A DNA stretch of 64,000 nt. Source: CAWCAW01 sp963714125. GTDB lineage: Bacteria > Actinomycetota > Acidimicrobiia > Acidimicrobiales > UBA8190. Shown here in pieces: positions 59,052 to 64,000 of this stretch; positions within the stretch are counted from its first letter, which is position 1; each line of letters begins with the position of its first letter. Position numbers and translations under genes: made by a program. The stretch covers positions 806,001 through 870,000 of the forward strand of contig OY970234.1 of the NCBI GenBank assembly GCA_963714125.1. Reading direction: 5' to 3'. The notes under the pieces were generated by a model. It had not been told where the DNA came from. It searched no databases and was given only the letters and a program-made list of their open reading frames with translations.

Positions 59052-59551
59052 AGGGCAAGTGGGCGGCGGGTATCTCGCCACGCAACTTCACGTGGATCAT
59101 CCAGGATCAGCTGGCCGTGAGCGAGCGCCCTGGCGGGTTCGCCCCCAACCACCGCCGAGTGCGGCGCCAGGAGGAGATCATCTGGCTGCGGGTGCAAGGG
59201 TTCACGCGCATCGTGTCGCTCCTGCCGTCGTCGCACAACCTGGCCGCCTATGAAGAAGGCGACGTGGTGTCATCGCACCTTCCCGTCGGCACCGAGACGG
59301 ATCTGCGCGAATCGTTGGCCGACCTGTTCAAGAACCTCGACGGTTGGCTGCGCGACAACGAGCGCGTCCTGGTCCACCTCGAAGAGCTGGGCGATCGCAT
59401 CATGGGTGTGATGGCGGGCTACCTGCTGTGGTCGCATCGGCTTCCGGGCGGGCCGCAGTCCATCGCCGTGGTGGAACGGCTGGTAGGGAGGCAGATGGGA
59501 CCGCCGGGACGCGACATCGTGGCGCAAGCGGCCACGGTCGACGAGGCCTAG
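59048..59551 (+). CDS. Dual-specificity phosphatase-fold pseudoenzyme in folate operon
   Basis: A 167-residue protein starting PRNFTWIIQDQLAVSERPGG. The middle (GFTRIVSLLPSSHNLAAYEE) and the loop VLVHLEELGDRIMGVMAGYL align with a tyrosine or dual-specificity phosphatase fold. In the place of the catalytic HCxxGxxR(S/T) loop it has HLEELGDR: Cys is replaced by Leu while Arg is kept, exactly LX5R. It should be catalytically dead and may bind a phosphorylated pterin, nucleotide or protein. It is coupled to folP (GTGA) and folB (TAGTG). The fold assignment rests on pattern only. Confidence 0.5.
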   Translation: MKGKWAAGISPRNFTWIIQDQLAVSERPGGFAPNHRRVRRQEEIIWLRVQGFTRIVSLLPSSHNLAAYEEGDVVSSHLPVGTETDLRESLADLFKNLDGWLRDNERVLVHLEELGDRIMGVMAGYLLWSHRLPGGPQSIAVVERLVGRQMGPPGRDIVAQAATVDEA

Positions 59552-60105
59552 TGAGCTGGCTCGACGAGCTCGAAGACGCATCGTCGGAGGACGGCGACGC
59601 GTCGCAGCCGGTCGAGGAGTCCCAGGAGTCGGTACCCGAAGCATCGACATCGGAGCCGGCGGCGGGCGCGTCCGGCGCGGCTGGTGCGTCCGGTGTGACC
59701 GAGGCTGCGGCGGCCGGGGCGGCCGAGCCAGCCGGTGCTGACCCTGAGGATTACATCGAGGTGCGGGGCCTGCGCGTGTTCGGCACCCACGGTGTGCTCG
59801 ATGCCGAGCGCCACTCGTTGCAGCCCTTTGAGATCGACCTGCGCATGGTGGTCGATCTGGCCATGTCGGCGACCAGCGACGAGCTTTTCGATACGGCTGA
59901 CTACGCGGCGGCCATCGACGCCGCCGCCGCGGTGATCACGGGGCCCACCCATGTGTTGCTCGAGTCGCTGGCCAACGACATCGCCAAGGCCATCTTGCGG
60001 GACCGCAAGGTCAAGGCGGTGACCGTGGCGCTGCGCAAGATGCGGCCTCCGGTGTCCCATGACCTCGAGTCCGCCGGGGTTTGCCTCACTCGCCGGCGGC
60101 CGTAG
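59551..60105 (+). CDS. folB: Dihydroneopterin aldolase with N-terminal extension
   Basis: A 184-residue protein. The enzyme proper begins at about residue 68 (DYIEVRGLRVFGTHGVLDAE) and includes DLAMSATSDELFDTADYAAA, HVLLESLANDIAKAILRD and VTVALRKMRPPVSHDLESAG, all standard for FolB. The first 65 residues are a low-complexity stretch of Ala, Glu, Ser and Gly, absent from normal 120-residue FolB. The GTG at 59551 shares its G with the preceding TAG. The extension may be a disordered linker to the partner proteins of the folate operon. Confidence 0.9.
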   Translation: MSWLDELEDASSEDGDASQPVEESQESVPEASTSEPAAGASGAAGASGVTEAAAAGAAEPAGADPEDYIEVRGLRVFGTHGVLDAERHSLQPFEIDLRMVVDLAMSATSDELFDTADYAAAIDAAAAVITGPTHVLLESLANDIAKAILRDRKVKAVTVALRKMRPPVSHDLESAGVCLTRRRP

Positions 60106-60133
60106 GCCCTCGGACGGCCCGAGAACAACGGGC

Positions 60134-60592
60134 ATGCGGGCCTTTGTGGGGCTGGGATCGAACATGGGTGATCGGTGGGGTCATCTCCGCCGGGCCCTGG
60201 TCGACATGCCGGATGTGGTGGCGGTGTCGCCGGTCTACGAGACCGAGCCGGTCGGGGGGCCACCCGGTCAGGAGTGGTACCTCAACGTGGTGGCCGAGCT
60301 CTCTACCGTCCTGTCACCCCGGGCGCTGCTCGACATGGCCCATGGGCTCGAGGAGGCGGCCGACCGGGTCCGAACCGTGCGGTTCGGGCCCCGCACCTTG
60401 GACGTCGACGTCCTTATGGTGGGCGACCTGGTGGTCGAGGAGGATGACCTGGTGGTGCCGCACCCCCGCATGTGGGAGCGCCGCTTCGTGGTCGAGCCGC
60501 TGGCTGATCTGGCTCCTGAGCTGATCGACCCCGACATCAAAAAAACTGCTGGTGGAAACGTGCGTAAGGCGGATAGGATTAGGGCGTACTGA
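60134..60592 (+). CDS. folK: 2-amino-4-hydroxy-6-hydroxymethyldihydropteridine pyrophosphokinase
   Basis: A 152-residue HPPK. The N terminus MRAFVGLGSNMGDRWGHLR is typical, as are SPVYETEPVGGPPGQEWYLN, RFGPRTLDVDVLMVGD (ATP and Mg ligands) and VPHPRMWERRFVVEPLADLA. It pyrophosphorylates the FolB product for FolP. The ATG at 60134 lies 28 bp after folB. A TAGGAT box near its 3' end may start the panC transcript. Confidence 0.94.
   Translation: MRAFVGLGSNMGDRWGHLRRALVDMPDVVAVSPVYETEPVGGPPGQEWYLNVVAELSTVLSPRALLDMAHGLEEAADRVRTVRFGPRTLDVDVLMVGDLVVEEDDLVVPHPRMWERRFVVEPLADLAPELIDPDIKKTAGGNVRKADRIRAY
60574..60579 (+). promoter_or_regulatory. Possible -10 box for the panC-panD-nadB transcript
   Basis: TAGGAT within the end of folK, 70 bp upstream of the panC fusion gene, which has its own ribosome binding site. 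It matches the hexamer used at nadE. No clear -35 box was seen. Confidence 0.3.
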
Positions 60593-60649
60593 ATCGCCTG
60601 ACGCGACCGGCACCCTCGAAGAGGGGCTGGAGCGCAGAAAGGGGTTCCG

Positions 60650-62323
60650 GTGACCTCGATCCGTGTGATCGGCCCTGGTCGGGCCGGTCGATCCTTGGCG
60701 GTAGCGCTGGCCGACGTCGGCTTTGACATGCGCGCGCTGCTGGGGCGAGGAGACGACCTCACCGACGCCGCCGTCGGTGTCGACATGGTTGTCATTGCCA
60801 CCCCTGACGCCGCGGTGGCCGATGTGGCCGCCGCCATCGCACCGGTGCCGGCGACGCTGATCGTGCACGTGTCGGGGTCCCTCGGTCTCGATGTCCTGGC
60901 CCCTCATGGGCGTCGCGCCTCGCTGCATCCCCTCGTTCCGCTGCCCACGCCTGAGGTCGGTCGGGTTCGCCTGGCATCAGGGATCGCCTTCGCCGTCGCC
61001 GGAGACTCGGCTGTGTCGGAGCTGGTGTCGGCCCTGGGCGGCATGTCGTTTGTGGTCGGCGACGACCAGCGCGCTGCTTACCACGCCGCCGCTTGTGTGG
61101 CCGCCAACCATGTGGTCGCCTTGATGGGCCAAGTACAGCGCATCGCGTCGGCGACCGGGCTCGGGCTTGACCCTTTTGTGGGGCTGGCGCGCGCCGCTCT
61201 CGACGACGTGTCGGCGTTGGGTCCCGCCGCCGCCCTGACGGGCCCGGCGGCCCGCGGTGACGAGGCCACGTTGGCTCGCCATCGCCGTGTGCTGCCGAGC
61301 GCCGAGCTCGATGGGTATGACGCCGGGGTGGCGCTGGCGGCTCGACTGGCGGATGCCGTGCCGGCGCCGAGTTCGGGCCCGGTCGTGATCACCACCGCGG
61401 CCGGGTTTTCCGCCGCTTTGGACGCCCATCGGTGGGCCGGGCGCCGCGTCGGTTTGGTGCCGACCATGGGCGCCCTGCACGCCGGACATGGCGCGCTGAT
61501 CGAGCGGGCCGCGTCCGAGTGCGATGTGGTGGCCGTCACCATCTTCGTCAACCCGTTGCAGTTCAACAACGCGGCCGACCTGGCCGCCTACCCGCGTCAT
61601 CTCGACCGGGACGTGGAGGTGGCCGGGCGAGCCGGTGCCACCATGGTGTTCGCCCCCGCGGTGGACGAGATGTACCCGAACTTCCCCGAGCCGCAGATGT
61701 CCTCGGTGCACGTCGTCGGTGTCAGCGACTCCCTGGAGGGCGCGGCGCGCCCGGGGCACTTCGACGGGGTGGCCACGGTGGTGACCAAGCTCTTCGCGCT
61801 GGCGGGACGATGCCGCGCCTACTTCGGCGAGAAGGATTTTCAGCAGCTGGCTGTGGTGCGTCGCCTTAGCGCCGATCTGTCGTTGCCGGTCGATGTGGTG
61901 GGTTGCCCGACGGTGCGCGAAAGCGACGGGCTGGCCCTGTCGAGCCGCAATGTCCGCTTGTCGGCCGACGATCGCGGCGCCGCGTTGGCTCTGCACCGTG
62001 CATTGCTGGCCGGCCTCGACCGGTTGAACAACGGGGAGCGTCGTACCGATGCGGTGCGCGCCGCCATGGCCGCCGAGTTGGCCCGCGAGCCGGCCGTGGT
62101 GCCCGACTACGTGGCGGTGGTGGACGCGGCCACGTTTGCGGTTCCCGAACGTTTGAATGGTGCTGTTCGCCTCCTGGTGGCAGCCACGGTGGGACCTGTG
62201 CGACTCATCGACAACGAAGGGGCGGTTGTCACCCCGCTCTCCACGCGGCTCACCAAGCGGGTGCGCGCTCCCAAGGTGCCGGCCGTGACCATCACGAAGC
62301 CGATTCGCACGGGAGTCCAGTGA
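60650..62323 (+). CDS. panC: Fusion of DUF2520 Rossmann reductase-like protein and pantothenate synthetase
   Basis: A 557-residue fusion. Residues 1-245 are a Rossmann and DUF2520 protein (IRVIGPGRAGRSLAVALADV, LIVHVSGSLGLDVL, ASLHPLVPLP, AAYHAAACVAANHVVALM), distantly like 6-phosphogluconate and ketopantoate reductases. Residues 250-530 are PanC, joining pantoate and beta-alanine, with PTMGALHAGHGALIE, IFVNPLQFNNAADL, YFGEKDFQQLAVVRRL and LALSSRNVRLS. In mycobacteria these are neighbouring genes. GAAAGGGG precedes the GTG at 60650. The N-terminal half may supply pantoate, which is an inference from the fusion. Confidence 0.92.
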   Translation: MTSIRVIGPGRAGRSLAVALADVGFDMRALLGRGDDLTDAAVGVDMVVIATPDAAVADVAAAIAPVPATLIVHVSGSLGLDVLAPHGRRASLHPLVPLPTPEVGRVRLASGIAFAVAGDSAVSELVSALGGMSFVVGDDQRAAYHAAACVAANHVVALMGQVQRIASATGLGLDPFVGLARAALDDVSALGPAAALTGPAARGDEATLARHRRVLPSAELDGYDAGVALAARLADAVPAPSSGPVVITTAAGFSAALDAHRWAGRRVGLVPTMGALHAGHGALIERAASECDVVAVTIFVNPLQFNNAADLAAYPRHLDRDVEVAGRAGATMVFAPAVDEMYPNFPEPQMSSVHVVGVSDSLEGAARPGHFDGVATVVTKLFALAGRCRAYFGEKDFQQLAVVRRLSADLSLPVDVVGCPTVRESDGLALSSRNVRLSADDRGAALALHRALLAGLDRLNNGERRTDAVRAAMAAELAREPAVVPDYVAVVDAATFAVPERLNGAVRLLVAATVGPVRLIDNEGAVVTPLSTRLTKRVRAPKVPAVTITKPIRTGVQ

Positions 62324-62387
62324 CGACGCACCAACCGAGAGTGTTCAACCATCCAAGTTCTGAGCAACGGAAGGGAGCGTCCTAGAG

Positions 62388-62780
62388 ATGCGCCGGCGCA
62401 TGATGAAATCCAAGATTCACCGGGCCACGGTGACCGATGCCAACCTCGAGTACATCGGGTCCATCAGCCTCGACCCCGCCCTCATGGCATTGGCCGACAT
62501 CCGCGAGTACGAGCAAGTGGCGGTACTCGACATCGACAACGGGGCGCGCTTCGAGACGTACGCCATTGTGGGCGAACCCGGAGAGGTGTGCCTCAACGGC
62601 GCCGCCGCTCGGCTCGTGCACAAAGGCGACAAAGTCATCGTGATCACGTACGCGGATTACGAGGAAGCTGAGGTCGAGGGGTTCGAGCCCAAGGTCGTTC
62701 ACGTGGACCTCGACAACGCCGTCGTGGACGAGACCACCGCCCAGCTCGAGGCCAACCTGCGCCGAGCTGTCACCGCCTGA
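62388..62780 (+). CDS. panD: Aspartate 1-decarboxylase
   Basis: A 130-residue pyruvoyl-dependent proenzyme that makes beta-alanine for PanC. The self-cleavage site is YIGSISLD, between Gly24 and Ser25. MKSKIHRATVTDANLEY precedes it as in the family, followed by VLDIDNGARFETYAI and GEVCLNGAAARLVHKGDKVI. GGAAGGGAG precedes the ATG, 64 bp after panC. nadB follows after 30 bp. Confidence 0.95.
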   Translation: MRRRMMKSKIHRATVTDANLEYIGSISLDPALMALADIREYEQVAVLDIDNGARFETYAIVGEPGEVCLNGAAARLVHKGDKVIVITYADYEEAEVEGFEPKVVHVDLDNAVVDETTAQLEANLRRAVTA

Positions 62781-62810
62781 GCCGCGGCTCCCCCCGATCT
62801 TCTGGCACGC

Positions 62811-64000
62811 GTGGAACTCGACGTCCTCGTCCTCGGTTCCGGGGTAGCGGGACTCTCGGCCGTCGTCCGACTGGCCGAGGTGCCTGGCGTGCGGGCGGGG
62901 GTCCTGACCAAAGCCGAGCTGTCGCAGTCGGCGACGCGTTGGGCCCAAGGCGGCGTGGCGGCTGCTTTCGGCAGTGACGAGGACTCCACCGATCTCCATC
63001 TGGCCGACACGCTGCGCGCCGGTGTCGGTCTGTGTGACGTCGACGCCGTGCGCGTGCTCGTCGACGAAGGCCCGGCGCGCGTGACCGAGCTCATCTCCCT
63101 CGGTGCCGTGTTCGACCGCGAAGCCGGCGGCGCCCTCTCCCTCGCTCGCGAAGGTGGCCACTCCACCGCTCGCGTCCTGCACGCCGGAGGCCTGGCCACC
63201 GGAGCCGAGGTGGAACGGGCTCTGGTCAGCGCGGCCGAAGCATCGGCGGCGGCCGTACTGGAACGGTGGTTCGCGCTCGACCTCATCGTGGAGGACGACC
63301 GGTGCGTGGGGGTGGTGGCGCTCGACCCTGACGGCGTGCGCCGCCAGGTACGGGCCCGTCACGTGGTGCTGGCCACCGGGGGCGCGGGCCAGCTGTACTC
63401 CGTCACCACCAATCCTTCTGAGGCCACGGGTGACGGCAGTGCCATGGCGTTGCGCGCCGGGGTGCCCGTGTGCGATGTCGAGTTCTTCCAGTTCCACCCC
63501 ACCGCGTTGCATCACCCGGCCATGCCCAGGCCCTTGCTGTCCGAGGCGTTGCGTGGACACGGCGCGCTGTTGCGCGACGCCGGCGGCGACCGCTTCGTCG
63601 ACGAGCTGGAGCCCCGCGACGTGGTGAGCCGGGCCATGGCCTCGCGCATGGCGGAGGAAGGCGTCGATCACCTGTGGCTCGATGCCACCGGGTTGGAATC
63701 CTTCGACGAACGTTTTCCGACGCTGGCGGCTTCGTTGCGGATGGCGGGACTGGATCCTGCGGTGGAATGGCTCCCTATCGCTCCCGCTGCGCATTACGTG
63801 TCGGGGGGCATCGTCACCGATCTCGACGGGGCCACGGCCCTGGGGGGGTTGTGGGCGGCGGGCGAAACGGCGTGTACCGGTGTGCACGGCGCCAACCGGT
63901 TGGCCTCGAACTCGCTGCTCGAAGGCATGGTCTTCGGCGCCCGCCTGGCTGAAGCCATCGAAGCCGGCAAAGACTGCGCCGAACCGACCGGCGCCATGAA
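62811..64000 (+). CDS. nadB: L-aspartate oxidase, 3' truncated
   Basis: The first about 396 residues of NadB, which oxidises aspartate to iminoaspartate in de novo NAD synthesis; the window ends before the C-terminal helical domain. The FAD-binding motif is LGSGVAGLSAVVRLAEV, followed by SATRWAQGGVAAAF, HVVLATGGAGQLYSVTTNP, FFQFHPTALHH (active-site region), YVSGGIVTDLDG and GANRLASNSLLEGMVFG. It starts at GTG 62811, 30 bp after panD. Both enzymes consume aspartate, and nadC is expected next outside the window. Confidence 0.94.
   Translation, partial: MELDVLVLGSGVAGLSAVVRLAEVPGVRAGVLTKAELSQSATRWAQGGVAAAFGSDEDSTDLHLADTLRAGVGLCDVDAVRVLVDEGPARVTELISLGAVFDREAGGALSLAREGGHSTARVLHAGGLATGAEVERALVSAAEASAAAVLERWFALDLIVEDDRCVGVVALDPDGVRRQVRARHVVLATGGAGQLYSVTTNPSEATGDGSAMALRAGVPVCDVEFFQFHPTALHHPAMPRPLLSEALRGHGALLRDAGGDRFVDELEPRDVVSRAMASRMAEEGVDHLWLDATGLESFDERFPTLAASLRMAGLDPAVEWLPIAPAAHYVSGGIVTDLDGATALGGLWAAGETACTGVHGANRLASNSLLEGMVFGARLAEAIEAGKDCAEPTGAM

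Noticed and set aside
62382..63887. 501-residue minus-strand frame
   Set aside because: Shadow of panD and nadB, both of which have full family motifs.

Overview
The window is 64 kb of high-GC DNA with the gene content of an actinobacterium. Three things point to the class Acidimicrobiia, though without a search this placement is an inference: a secreted sedolisin protease ending in repeats of the form GYWLVGSDGGVFAFGDAP, the actinobacterial order metalloprotease-tilS-hpt-folE-folP-folB-folK-panC-panD-nadB, and paired GAF-ANTAR regulators. Many genes appear to be leaderless, with a -10-like hexamer (TAGGAT, TAGACT, TATGGT, TACATT) 6-7 nt upstream of a GTG or ATG. This pattern was used to choose several starts.

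Region 1 (1-24.8 kb) is mostly accessory. It holds a truncated O-acyltransferase, small detoxification or redox genes (cupin, VOC, SnoaL-like, PPOX, luciferase-like, GNAT, DinB), and local regulators (MarR, MerR, TetR). Two drug or antibiotic type ABC-2 exporters follow (9.3-11.2 kb and 19.2-21.1 kb), with an rRNA-type methyltransferase, an EamA transporter and a large cyclase/NB-ARC/TPR regulator that has no ordinary start codon. There is also a frameshifted nitronate monooxygenase and a 1260-residue secreted S53 protease.

Region 2 (24.8-39.8 kb) is core housekeeping: glnE, nadE, a ferritin-like protein, a primary-like sigma factor, a 24-residue hydrophobic peptide, a HAD phosphatase, the K+-independent H+-pyrophosphatase, topA, tmk, holB and tRNA-Thr(CGT).

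Region 3 (40-54.9 kb) is a signalling and cell-surface island and the most interesting part. It has two GAF-ANTAR proteins, a LAL-type LuxR regulator, two complete GGDEF-EAL proteins, a PilZ protein, and a SigR/RsrA-like sigma and anti-sigma pair. Inside it, on the minus strand, a SipW-like signal peptidase precedes a TasA-like secreted protein, a second TasA-like protein with two LamG domains inserted into it, and a CHASE-GGDEF-EAL protein overlapping the LamG gene by 4 bp. I read this as a candidate c-di-GMP-linked matrix or fibre system. The LuxR and PAS-GGDEF-EAL genes share a duplicated about 80-nt leader in which an inverted repeat covers the ribosome binding site.

Region 4 (54.9-64 kb) is the conserved tilS/hpt/folate/pantothenate/NAD operon. 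It carries a fused DUF2520-PanC protein and a pseudophosphatase in which CX5R has become LX5R. ftsH, which lies between hpt and folE in mycobacteria, is absent. The window ends inside nadB. No CRISPR array, insertion sequence, integrase or rRNA was seen.
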